Positions 26,037-34,313 of a DNA stretch of 64,000 bases are shown in pieces (the first letter of the stretch is position 1; each line of letters begins with the position of its first letter). This stretch comes from JAKACA01 sp963735115 (GTDB lineage Bacteria > Actinomycetota > Acidimicrobiia > Acidimicrobiales > Bog-793). The notes below the pieces were generated by a model. It saw only the letters and a program-made list of their open reading frames with translations. It had not been told where the DNA came from and searched no databases. The translations under genes were made by a program, and so were the position numbers. The stretch covers positions 310,001-374,000 of the forward strand of contig CAVTJR010000001.1 of assembly GCA_963735115.1 (NCBI GenBank), given 5' to 3'.

Positions 26037-27068
26037 GTGCCCTCGACCCAAGCCAAGATCCTCGTTCCCGGCAACCACCTCATGGTGGGACTGCTCGGCC
26101 AGAAGGACGAGTTGCTCCGGACCGTCGAGCGGGCCTTCGAAGGCACCACGATCCATGTCCGCGGCAACGAGATCAGCGTCGACGGACCGGACGCGGCGCG
26201 TGTCGCCTACCTCTTCGAGGAGCTCGTCGCCCTCCTCGAGCGGGGGCACTTCGTCGACGAGGCGAACATCGGACGCTCCATCGAGATGGTGAAGGAAGAT
26301 CTGCGGCCCTCGGAAGTGCTCACGGCGGAGGTCGCCCGCTCCCCCCGAGGCAAGCGGGTGCACCCGAAGACCGCCGGCCAGAAGCGCTACGCCGAGGCGA
26401 TCACCGAGAACGTCATCACCTTCGGGATCGGGCCGGCCGGGACCGGCAAGTCCTACCTCGCCGTCGCCCTCGCCGTGCAGGCGCTACAGGCCAAGCAGGT
26501 ACACCGGATCATCCTCACGCGACCGGCCGTGGAAGCAGGTGAGCGCCTCGGCTTCCTCCCGGGCGATCTCCTCGCCAAGGTCGACCCCTACCTGCGACCG
26601 CTCTACGACGCCCTCTACGACATGCTCGAGCCGGAAGGCACGCAGCGGCTCATGGAGCGCGGAGCGATCGAGGTGGCGCCTCTCGCCTACATGCGCGGCC
26701 GCACGCTCAACTCGAGCTTCGTGATCCTCGACGAGGCGCAGAACACGACGCCCGAGCAGATGAAGATGTTCCTCACGCGGGTGGGTTTCGGGACGCGGGT
26801 CGTCGTGAACGGCGACGCCACCCAGGTCGACATCCCCGGCGGCCGATCGGGGCTCATCGGCCTCGAGCCGGTGCTCGGCGGGATCGAAGGCGTCGCCTTC
26901 GTCCACCTCACCCAAGCCGACGTCGTTCGCCACCGCATCGTCCGCGAGATCGTGAACGCCTACGACCGCTTCGCCGCCGCCCAAGCCGGCATCACCATCC
27001 CCGGGACCGCCGCGAGCGACCCAGGTCCTGCCGCCGGCCAGGCGGGCCCGATCTCGCACGTGAGCTGA
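26037..27068 (+). CDS. phoH: PhoH family ATPase
   Basis: A 343-residue PhoH-like protein. An N-terminal KH-like region is followed by the P-loop GPAGTGKSYLAVALAV, LTRPAVEAGERLGFLPGDL, the Walker B FVILDEAQNTTPEQMKMFLTRVGFGTRVVVNGDATQVD, and LTQADVVRHRIVREIVNAY. These are the diagnostic PhoH motifs. It is usually next to ybeY and may work as an RNA helicase or ATPase in rRNA processing. The start at 26037 is GTG, and the Ala/Gly-rich tail after YDRFAAAQAG is variable in the family. The ybeY start follows 8 nt later. Confidence 0.94.
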   Translation: MPSTQAKILVPGNHLMVGLLGQKDELLRTVERAFEGTTIHVRGNEISVDGPDAARVAYLFEELVALLERGHFVDEANIGRSIEMVKEDLRPSEVLTAEVARSPRGKRVHPKTAGQKRYAEAITENVITFGIGPAGTGKSYLAVALAVQALQAKQVHRIILTRPAVEAGERLGFLPGDLLAKVDPYLRPLYDALYDMLEPEGTQRLMERGAIEVAPLAYMRGRTLNSSFVILDEAQNTTPEQMKMFLTRVGFGTRVVVNGDATQVDIPGGRSGLIGLEPVLGGIEGVAFVHLTQADVVRHRIVREIVNAYDRFAAAQAGITIPGTAASDPGPAAGQAGPISHVS

Positions 27069-27076
27069 GCACGCTC

Positions 27077-27616
27077 GTGCCCATCGAGGTGTTCGTGGCC
27101 GACGAGCAGTCCCAGCAGCCGGTCGACGTCAAGCGCTGGAGCGTCCTCGCCGAACGTCTCCTCAGCGACCGTGGCCTGGGCGCTGATGTGGAGTTGAACG
27201 TCCTGTTCGTCGATGAGGCGGCCATCACGTCGCTGAACGAGCGATTCCTCAGCCACGAGGGGCCGACCGATGTCCTCTCGTTCCCGATCGAGGACGATCT
27301 CGTGCTGCCGATCGGCCCACCCGGGCCGGTCGCGCCCGCCGGGAGCGGTCCCGGCCGGCGCGAGGACGACTACGAGGATGAGTCGCCCGGCCCGGGTATC
27401 CCGTTGCTGCTGGGCGATGTCGTCATCTGCCCCGCTGTGGCGGCGCGCAACGCCCCCGATCACGCCGGCAGCTACGACGACGAGCTGGCGCTCCTCCTCG
27501 TGCACGGAATCTTGCACCTGCTGGGCATGGATCACGAGGACGAGGACGAGGCCGCCGCCATGGAGGCTCTCGAGCAGGTGCTGCTCGAGAGCCACTACCG
27601 CGAGAGGTCAACATGA
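27077..27616 (+). CDS. ybeY: Endoribonuclease YbeY
   Basis: A 179-residue metal-dependent RNase for 16S rRNA maturation and ribosome quality control. The zinc motif HGILHLLGMDHE (HXXXHXXGXXH) is intact, and NERFLSHEGPTDVLSFP is the conserved upstream segment. Between the usual DVLSFP and LLGDVVI strands there is an extra insert of about 28 residues rich in Pro, Gly and acidic residues, making the protein longer than the usual ~155. GTG 27077 is the start. The last 4 nt overlap the next gene as ATGA. Confidence 0.95.
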   Translation: MPIEVFVADEQSQQPVDVKRWSVLAERLLSDRGLGADVELNVLFVDEAAITSLNERFLSHEGPTDVLSFPIEDDLVLPIGPPGPVAPAGSGPGRREDDYEDESPGPGIPLLLGDVVICPAVAARNAPDHAGSYDDELALLLVHGILHLLGMDHEDEDEAAAMEALEQVLLESHYRERST

Positions 27617-29139
27617 CCTCCGAGCTCGCCAAGATCTCCTGGAGCACCGGCGACAGCTGGATCCTCGTCGCCATCGTCGCCCTGATCATCGCCTCGGCCG
27701 TGCTGGCGCTGGCGGAGACCGGCCTCACGCGCACGTCCCGGGCGCGGGCCAAGGCCCTGGATGACTCGGGCCAGCGGGGCGCAAAGTCCCTGCGCAGGCT
27801 CGTGGAACAGCCGGAGCGTTTCCTCGCCCCCGTACTTCTGCTGGTGCTGCTCTGCCAGTTGGTGGCGGCCACGCTCGTCGGTGTCGTGGCCGCCCACCTC
27901 TTCGGCGCCCTCGGCGTCGCCGTGGCCACGCTCTTCGAAGTCGTCGTGATCTTCTTGTTCGGCGAGGCCGTGCCGAAGCAGTGGGCTGTGCGCAACGCCG
28001 ATCGGGCCGCTCTCCTGGCGGCGCCCATGGTGGCCGCCTTCGTGCGCTTCCCACCGGTGCGGGTCTTGTCCTCCGGTCTTATCGGCATCGCCCGCTTCCT
28101 CACGCCCGGCGGGCGCCGTCCCCATAAAGGCAGTGAGGTGACAGAATCCGAGCTGCTGGCCTTCACCGATGTGGCCGTCGAGGAGGCAGCGATCGAGAGC
28201 GACGAGCGCGAGCTCATCCATTCGATCATCGAGTTCGGCGACACGATCGTGCGAGAGGTCATGGTCCCCCGTCCCGATATCGTCGCCTTCGAGGCCGCCA
28301 CGCTGGCCGAGCCGGTCCTCGAGGGTGCCATCGCCGTCGGCTTCAGTCGCTTGCCCGTCTACGAGGGCAACATCGACAACGTCGTCGGCATCGCCTTCAC
28401 GAAGGACCTCGTGCTCGCCGTCCGCCGCGGGCAGGCGGACCGGCCGGTCGCCGAGATCGCCCGCGCCCCCCATTTCGTGCCCGAGACAAAACGCGTCGCC
28501 CCCCTCCTGCGGGAGATGCAGCGGGAGCGCTTCCACCTCGCCGTCGTCGTCGACGAGTACGGGGGCACGGCGGGCATCGTCTCCCTCGAGGATCTGATCG
28601 AGGAGCTCGTGGGCGAGATCTCCGACGAGTACGACGTCGTCGAGCCGACGGTGGAGCGCCTGCAGGACGGGCGCTACCGCGTCCCGAGCATCATGCCCGT
28701 CGACGAGGTGAACGACCTCCTCGGCGCCGAGCTGCCCCTCGACGACGACTGGGACACGATGGGCGGGCTGATGATGGCGAAGGCCGGGCGCATCCCGAGC
28801 GAGGGAGAGGAGATCGAAGTCGACGGTTACCGCCTCGTCGCCGAGAACGTCGCCAGCCAGCGGATCGGGTCGGTGACGGTGGAGGCGCTCGACGACCGAC
28901 CGGCCCTCAAGCTCGAGGAGGCCAACCCGGCCGTGGCTGCAACCGGCGATTCGGCCGTCGCCCCGAGCCCGCCGCGTGCGGAGGCGCTCCTCGAGCCGGG
29001 CGCCGAGCCGGGCGCCGACTCGCCGGCCGAGCCGAGCACCGAGCCGAGCCCGGCCACCGCAGCCGATGGAAGGGCCGGCGGTGACATCGAAGCCGAGGAG
29101 AGGGCAGACGCCAAGGCAGACGCCACAGCCGATGAGTGA
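27613..29139 (+). CDS. CNNM/HlyC/CorC family protein (DUF21-CBS-CBS-CorC)
   Basis: A 508-residue membrane protein. The DUF21 membrane domain (about 15-190) carries VLALAETGLTRTSRARA and FGEAVPKQWAVRNAD; a CBS pair (about 205-335) includes REVMVPRPDIVAFEA and VVDEYGGTAGIVSLEDLIEELVGEI; a CorC/HlyC domain (about 350-425) ends the conserved part. The last 85 residues are a low-complexity Pro/Glu/Ala tail. Relatives are divalent-cation (Mg) transporters or regulators. It starts 4 nt inside ybeY, and its final 8 nt overlap era. Confidence 0.92.
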   Translation: MTSELAKISWSTGDSWILVAIVALIIASAVLALAETGLTRTSRARAKALDDSGQRGAKSLRRLVEQPERFLAPVLLLVLLCQLVAATLVGVVAAHLFGALGVAVATLFEVVVIFLFGEAVPKQWAVRNADRAALLAAPMVAAFVRFPPVRVLSSGLIGIARFLTPGGRRPHKGSEVTESELLAFTDVAVEEAAIESDERELIHSIIEFGDTIVREVMVPRPDIVAFEAATLAEPVLEGAIAVGFSRLPVYEGNIDNVVGIAFTKDLVLAVRRGQADRPVAEIARAPHFVPETKRVAPLLREMQRERFHLAVVVDEYGGTAGIVSLEDLIEELVGEISDEYDVVEPTVERLQDGRYRVPSIMPVDEVNDLLGAELPLDDDWDTMGGLMMAKAGRIPSEGEEIEVDGYRLVAENVASQRIGSVTVEALDDRPALKLEEANPAVAATGDSAVAPSPPRAEALLEPGAEPGADSPAEPSTEPSPATAADGRAGGDIEAEERADAKADATADE

Positions 29140-30010
29140 GCTGGGAGAGGGCGAGCCGGCAGGGTTCCGCTCGGGTTTCGTGGCACTCCTCGGGAGACCC
29201 AACGTCGGCAAGTCGACACTGCTCAACCAGATCATCGGGACGAAGGTCACGATCACGGCGTCGGTGCCGCACACGACCCGTACGCGGGTGCGGGGAGTGC
29301 TCGACCGGCCGGACGCCCAGGTCGTGTTCCTCGATACGCCCGGCATCCACAAGCCGAAGACCGCCCTCGGCATGCGACTGAACGCCACGGCGTCGCACAC
29401 CATCTCCGATGTCGACCTGTGCGTGTTCATGGTGGAGGCGAACACGCCGATCGGGCCGGGCGACCGCTTCATCGCCGAGCGGCTCCCGAGCGGGACGATC
29501 GTCGCCGTCAACAAGACCGATCGGGCGAGCCGAGGTGGCGTCCTCGAACACCTGGCGACGGCCGCCGCCGACCTCGCTATCGCCGAGGCTGAGTACTTCC
29601 CCATCTCGGCCCGCACGGGGGACGGGGTGTCCGCTCTCGTGGAGCATCTCATCGGCCGCCTGCCACAAGGGCCGCGCTACTTCCCGCCCGATACGGTCAC
29701 CGATGTGCCGGAGGCGTTCTGGGTGGCCGAGCTCGTACGCGAGCAGCTGATCCGCCACGCTGAAGAGGAGCTGCCCCACTCCATCGCCTGCCGGGTGACG
29801 GAGTGGGAGTGGCCGCGCATCCGATGCGAGATCATCGTCGAGCGAGACTCGCAGAAGGGCATCGTCATCGGCAAAGGGGGATCTGTGCTGAAGGCAGCCG
29901 GCATCGCCGTGCGAGAGCAGCTCCCCCCGGGGGTCTACCTCGAGCTGTTCGTCAAAGTCGAGAAGTCATGGCAGCGGCGGCCCGAGCTCATCGAGCGCCT
30001 CGGGTACTGA
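29132..30010 (+). CDS. era: GTPase Era
   Basis: A 292-residue ribosome-assembly GTPase. ATG 29132 overlaps the previous gene by 8 nt and places the G domain correctly: GRPNVGKSTLLNQ (G1), TTRTRVRGV (G2), FLDTPGIHKPK (G3), AVNKTDRA (G4). The C-terminal KH domain has ERDSQKGIVIGKGGSVLKAAG, which binds the 3' end of 16S rRNA. Upstream codons to 28976 lie in the low-complexity tail of the preceding gene and are rejected. It closes the housekeeping cluster. Confidence 0.96.
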   Translation: MSELGEGEPAGFRSGFVALLGRPNVGKSTLLNQIIGTKVTITASVPHTTRTRVRGVLDRPDAQVVFLDTPGIHKPKTALGMRLNATASHTISDVDLCVFMVEANTPIGPGDRFIAERLPSGTIVAVNKTDRASRGGVLEHLATAAADLAIAEAEYFPISARTGDGVSALVEHLIGRLPQGPRYFPPDTVTDVPEAFWVAELVREQLIRHAEEELPHSIACRVTEWEWPRIRCEIIVERDSQKGIVIGKGGSVLKAAGIAVREQLPPGVYLELFVKVEKSWQRRPELIERLGY

Positions 30011-30016
30011 CGCCGC

Positions 30017-30048
30017 CCGATTTAACAACTAAACCATTGCTAAATCGG
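30017..30048. promoter_or_regulatory. AT-rich inverted repeat between era and the Rieske gene
   Basis: CCGATTTA (30017-30024) and TAAATCGG (30041-30048) are exact complements around 16 nt, in the only AT-rich patch for many kilobases. Inside lies a smaller TTTA-N5-TAAA dyad. A possible promoter, TTGCTA (30037-30042) then TACGGT, follows and would be covered by the repeat. It could be an operator for the Rieske gene, which starts at 30075, or a terminator for era; no U-tract follows, which favours the operator reading. Confidence 0.4.
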
Positions 30049-30074
30049 CCCTGGCGAGCCTACGGTGATCGGCG

Positions 30075-31844
30075 ATGACAGAGCCTCAGAGAGTCCGGGT
30101 CGGAAGCCTCGCCGAGCTGGCGGAACGAGGGTGCCTGACCGCCAAGCTCGGCAACCGTCCCGTCTGCGTCTTCTACGACGAGGGTGAGGTATACGCCGTC
30201 GAGGACCGGTGCCCTCACATGGGCTTTCCGTTGCGGCGCGGGACCGTGCAGGGCGGCCTGCTCACCTGTCACTGGCACCACGCCCGCTTCGATCTCGCCT
30301 CCGGTGGGACGCTCGACCCCTTCGCCGACGACGTGCCCGCCTTCCCGGTGGAGATCAGCGACGGGGACGTGCACGTGCTGGCGTCATCCGACTCTGACCG
30401 AGTCGGCCGCCTCTACCGCCGTCTCGAGGAAGGTCTCGAGCAGGGCATCACGCTCGTGATCGCCAAGGCCGTGCTGGGGTTGCTCGAAGCGGGCGTGGCG
30501 GCCGAGGAGGTCGTCGAGACGGGGGTTGGTTTCGGGACGAAGTACCGGGCGGAGGGCTGGGGCCCGGGACTGACCGTGCTCGTGGCGATGGCGAATGTCC
30601 TGCCCGCGCTCGATCCGGCCGAGAGGCCTCTTGCCCTTGTGCACGGCTTGGCCTTCCTGTCGAGCGACACGGCCGGGCGGTCGCCCCGCTTCCCGCTCAT
30701 GCCCCTCGACTCGGCCCTCCCGATCGAGCGCTTGACGGGCTGGTACCGGCGCTTCATCGACACCCGCTCGGCTGAGGCCGCTGAACGCACCCTCGCCACG
30801 GCCATCGCCGCCGGCCACGACGCCGCTGCTGTCGCCACGTTGCTGTGCGGGGCGGTGACCGACCACGTCTTCATCGACGAAGGCCACACGATCGACTTCA
30901 CGAACAAAGCCTTCGAGTGCCTCGAGCACATTGGTTGGGCGCGTGCCGGCGAGGTGCTGACGACGCTCGTCGCCCAGACGGCCTCCGCTCGGCGCCACGA
31001 GGAGGAGGCGTCCTGGCGCCACCCGGTGGATCTGGCCGGGTTGCTGTCCGCCTCGGCGACCGAGGACGTGCTGCGCGCCCGGCTCGTGGCGGCGGCGGGG
31101 CGAGCCGAGAGGCCGGCGGCCTTCCCGGACAAGGACGTGGACGCCCTTTCGTGGGTCCTGCTCTCGGACGACCCCGTGGGCATCATCGGCTGCCTCGACC
31201 GCGCCCTCGACGCCGGTGCCTCCGTCGAGCAACTCGCACGCGCCGTCGCCTATGCCGCCGCCCTGCGAATCGTCCGCTTCCACACCCAGAACGACCACGG
31301 CGACTGGAACGAGGTCCATCACGCCTTCACGGCGGCCAACGCCGTCCACCAGTCGGTCGTGCGAGCGCCCTCGGTGGAGCTCGCTCGGGGCGTCTACCAG
31401 GGGGCGATGCGGGTGTACCTCGATCGTTTCCTGAACGTGCCGGCGGCACGGCAGCCGTCGGCGCCGACGCCATCTCCGGCGGGGTCGGCCGGGGTGGAAC
31501 TGGGCGAGCTGCAAGCATGCTGGGACACCGAAGGAGGCGTGGACGAGGCAGGCCAGATCGCCTACGGCTTCCTCGCCGGCGGCGGGGATCCCGACCGGCT
31601 GATCGCCTCGCTCGGACGGGCGCTGCTCGCCGAGGACGCTGAGTTCCATTGGTTCCAGATCTTCGAGGCGGCCGTGCGCCAGTACGCCGCCTGGCCCGTC
31701 GGCAGCGAGCAGGGACGGCTCATCCTGGCGGCCGCGGCCCGCTTCCTGGCGGCGCACACGCCCACGCGGCGGGAGCGCTCGCAGGTGGTCCGCATCGCCA
31801 CCCGCCTCCGCCGCGGCGAGCCCCTCTACGAGGAGGACGACTAG
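30075..31844 (+). CDS. Rieske 2Fe-2S protein fused to a large uncharacterised His-rich helical domain
   Basis: A 589-residue protein starting at ATG 30075. Residues 5-105 form a Rieske ferredoxin domain with CPH (C46, H48) and CHWHH (C65, H68), all four cluster ligands present. The remaining 480 residues are mostly helical and contain conserved-looking clusters of possible metal ligands: H190; DH at 263-264; DEGH at 268-271; H285; H403, H408, E413, HH at 415-416 and H425; and EFHWFQIFE near 530. I do not recognise this domain. The pattern suggests a metal-dependent oxygenase or redox enzyme with its own electron-transfer domain, but that is inference. It has no transmembrane helix. Its TAG stop overlaps the convergent dinG-type stop by 3 nt. 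Confidence 0.75.
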   Translation: MTEPQRVRVGSLAELAERGCLTAKLGNRPVCVFYDEGEVYAVEDRCPHMGFPLRRGTVQGGLLTCHWHHARFDLASGGTLDPFADDVPAFPVEISDGDVHVLASSDSDRVGRLYRRLEEGLEQGITLVIAKAVLGLLEAGVAAEEVVETGVGFGTKYRAEGWGPGLTVLVAMANVLPALDPAERPLALVHGLAFLSSDTAGRSPRFPLMPLDSALPIERLTGWYRRFIDTRSAEAAERTLATAIAAGHDAAAVATLLCGAVTDHVFIDEGHTIDFTNKAFECLEHIGWARAGEVLTTLVAQTASARRHEEEASWRHPVDLAGLLSASATEDVLRARLVAAAGRAERPAAFPDKDVDALSWVLLSDDPVGIIGCLDRALDAGASVEQLARAVAYAAALRIVRFHTQNDHGDWNEVHHAFTAANAVHQSVVRAPSVELARGVYQGAMRVYLDRFLNVPAARQPSAPTPSPAGSAGVELGELQACWDTEGGVDEAGQIAYGFLAGGGDPDRLIASLGRALLAEDAEFHWFQIFEAAVRQYAAWPVGSEQGRLILAAAARFLAAHTPTRRERSQVVRIATRLRRGEPLYEEDD

Positions 31845-34018
31845 ATCCCGGCGCTCGCAGGCGCCGGGTTGGCTGCCGGTGCGGCCCGCATCGCCTCGAG
31901 GAAGGCGACGGCCTCCGCCCGCTCCTTCGTCCGGCGCATCGGAGGGAGGGCTCTCACGAGGTAGCCGGAGTAGCTCGCCGTTGCCAGGCGGGCGTCGAGC
32001 ACGGCTACGACGCCGCGATCGGTCTCGGTCCTGATGAGCCGACCGGCGCCTTGGGCGAGCAACGTGGCCGCCCACGGCAGATCCACGAGGCGAAAACCCA
32101 TGGCGCCCGCCGCCTCCCGTCTCGCCGCCATGAGGGGCTCGTCCGGTCGCGGGAACGGCAGCCGGTCGATCACGACGAGGGAGAGCGTCGGGCCAGGCAC
32201 GTCGACCCCCTGCCAGAAGCCCATCGTCGCCAACAGACAGGCGGACTCCTCGGTGCTGAAGGCCTGCAGGAGGGCCGGCTTGGGGAGGTCGCCCTGCACG
32301 TGCACGGGCCACGGGATGCGCGGCCGGAGGGCGGCGGCGGCGGCCTGCATCGCCCGGTGGCTCGTGAACAGCCCGAGGGTTCGCCCGCCGGCGGCGCGGA
32401 CGAGCGCTTCGAGCTCGTCGTGGATGGCCGCTTCGGCCTTCGGCCCGCGGCGATCGGGCAGCCGGGCTGCGCAGTAGAGAAGCCCGTTGTGGGCGTAGTC
32501 GAAGGGGCTGCCGACGTCGAGCTCCGTGACGTTGGCATCGGGAGCACCCAGGCGCTGGGCGAGGCCGGGCGGAAGAGTGGCACTCGTGAGGATGACCGGC
32601 CTCGCCGCGAACACCTGCGTGGCCAGGAACGTGCTCACGTCGAGGGGGGCCGAGCGAAGGGACTGGCGGTCACCGCCGGTCACCCAGACGACCTCCTCGC
32701 TGGCCGGCCGGCCGGCCGTGGCGACGCTCGTGCCGGCGAGGAGGCATGACTCCAGCTCCTGGCGGCAGCGCTCCACGCCGAGGAGGGCGCGAAGGGCGCG
32801 TTGGACGGCGTCGCCGTCCGATCCGGCATGGTCGGTCCCGGCAGGCTCCGACGCCCTCCTTAGCTCGCCCTCGAGCCCGACGAGACGGGAGACGGTGAGC
32901 GTGACGGCGCTGCCGACCTCATCGCCGAGACCCACCGGAAGACGCCGGTCCTTGGCGGTGGCAAGCGCTTGCTCGTAGCGCACGGCCGCTGCCAGCACGC
33001 CCTCGACGGCGTCGTTGCCGGCGGCGGAGCGCGGCCGTCGCCTGCCACGGGCGGCACTGCTCGACCCATCCGCGCTCCCGACGCCCGTCGCCTCGAGCGC
33101 CGCCCGGGCGCCGACGGCGATGCCGCGCAAGCGGCCGGGGCTGACGTCCACGCCGAGGCAGGCGGCGAGGACGTCCTCCAGCTCGTGGGCCTCGTCGACG
33201 ACGAGCGCTCCGTGCTCGGGAAGGACGGCTCCGCCGCTCCGTACGTCGGCGCCGAGAAGGTGGAGGTTGACGATGACGACATCGGCGACGCCGGCCCTAG
33301 CGCGGGCCCGCTCGGTGAAGCAGTCGGCGCCGGAGGGACAACGATGGGCGCCAGGGCACTCGTCAGCGGCGACGCTGACCGCTGACCAGGCGGCCGGCTG
33401 CGGCTCGAAGTCGAGCTCCGCCCTGTCACCGGACATCGTCGTCTCCGACCACTGCACGAGGCGGGCGACCTGATCGCCGAGCGAGCCGCGCAGGGTCGTC
33501 GTCGACGAACCGAGTCCCTCGAGACTCGCCTGCCGGCCGGTTTGCTCCATCTCGACAAGGCGCTGGCGGCAGAGGTAATTCGATCGGCCTTTGAGAACAG
33601 CCCATCGGATGGGGTGGCCGAGCTTGAGGCTCTTGGCGACGACGGGGAGGTCTTTCGTCGCCAGCTGGTCCTGCAGCGCCTTCGTGGCCGTGGCCACGAC
33701 GACGCACCTGCCCGAGAGCACCGCCGGCACGAGATAGGCGAACGACTTGCCGGTGCCGGTACCGGCGCTCACGGCGACATGGCGGAGTTGGCCGCCGTCA
33801 TGGCCCGCCGAGCCGTTGGGGGCGGAACCTGCCGGGTCGTGGTCAGCGTGCTTGCCGCTTGCACGCTCGCCTGGGCTGGATCGTGTCCGACCAGCCTCGC
33901 CCGGCCGGCCGCCGGCTGAGTCGAGGCACTCGGCGACGGCCTTCGCCATGGCGAGCTGGCCCTCGCGCACCTGCCCCGCCGGCAGCTTCGCCACGACCCT
34001 TGCGAGCTGATCGGTCAC
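31841..34018 (-). CDS. DinG-family Fe-S ATP-dependent DNA helicase
   Basis: About 725 residues from GTG 34018 (SVTDQLARVVAKLPAGQ follows); a GTG at 34132 would add 38 poorly conserved residues. Superfamily 2 helicase: Walker A VSAGTGTGKSFAYLVPA, VVATATKALQDQL, DEAH box VVDEAHELED, LTSATLPPGLA, and late motifs GVDVPGPTLSLVVIDRLPFP and QGAGRLIRTETDRGVV. Four cysteines between motifs Ia and II (YLC; CPGAHRCPSGADC) fit a 4Fe-4S cluster. DinG/YoaA-type helicases unwind R-loops, G-quadruplexes or stalled forks. An acidic and glycine-rich insert lies before the Walker A. The C-terminal end meets the Rieske gene at shared CTAG. Confidence 0.9.
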   Translation of the reverse strand: MTDQLARVVAKLPAGQVREGQLAMAKAVAECLDSAGGRPGEAGRTRSSPGERASGKHADHDPAGSAPNGSAGHDGGQLRHVAVSAGTGTGKSFAYLVPAVLSGRCVVVATATKALQDQLATKDLPVVAKSLKLGHPIRWAVLKGRSNYLCRQRLVEMEQTGRQASLEGLGSSTTTLRGSLGDQVARLVQWSETTMSGDRAELDFEPQPAAWSAVSVAADECPGAHRCPSGADCFTERARARAGVADVVIVNLHLLGADVRSGGAVLPEHGALVVDEAHELEDVLAACLGVDVSPGRLRGIAVGARAALEATGVGSADGSSSAARGRRRPRSAAGNDAVEGVLAAAVRYEQALATAKDRRLPVGLGDEVGSAVTLTVSRLVGLEGELRRASEPAGTDHAGSDGDAVQRALRALLGVERCRQELESCLLAGTSVATAGRPASEEVVWVTGGDRQSLRSAPLDVSTFLATQVFAARPVILTSATLPPGLAQRLGAPDANVTELDVGSPFDYAHNGLLYCAARLPDRRGPKAEAAIHDELEALVRAAGGRTLGLFTSHRAMQAAAAALRPRIPWPVHVQGDLPKPALLQAFSTEESACLLATMGFWQGVDVPGPTLSLVVIDRLPFPRPDEPLMAARREAAGAMGFRLVDLPWAATLLAQGAGRLIRTETDRGVVAVLDARLATASYSGYLVRALPPMRRTKERAEAVAFLEAMRAAPAANPAPASAGI

Positions 34019-34150
34019 GGACAGCCCGGCCACGGCGGCGACCCTAGCTAGCAGGAGGCGACGAAGGCGCGGATGGGTTGGGTTGGGCTGAACTGTGTGC
34101 CCAGGGCGACCGCCAGCCGGCCGCAAGGTCACTTCAGGCTGTCAGTTCGT

Positions 34151-34280
34151 GCGGACGTAGCACGTCCCGCACGGCCGCTGGTCGGTCGCGGCCCATCGGC
34201 AGCACGGGCGGACGTGGCACGTCCCGCACGGCCGCTGTTCGGTCGCGGCCGATCGGCAACGGGCGGACGTGGCACGTCCC
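34151..34280. repeat. Tandem repeat array (2.3 copies) with two dyads per unit
   Basis: A unit of 55-57 nt is present twice and then broken off: starts near 34151, 34208 and 34263. Each copy carries GGACGTGGCACGTCC, a perfect 7-1-7 palindrome (34210-34224, 34265-34279; the first, 34153-34167, has one mismatch). The longer part of the unit carries CGGCCGC and GCGGCCG around 9 nt. It occupies the divergent region between the dinG-type helicase and the membrane protein; apart from it, 34019-34313 shows nothing I can support. It could be an operator array or a dispersed intergenic repeat. Confidence 0.7.
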
Positions 34281-34313
34281 CTCGTCATTGGCCTGTTTCA
34301 CTACTGTTCCGGC

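Noticed and set aside
34151..34280. CRISPR array
   Set aside because: Only 2.3 units, the whole period is repeated with no variable spacers, and no cas gene is nearby.
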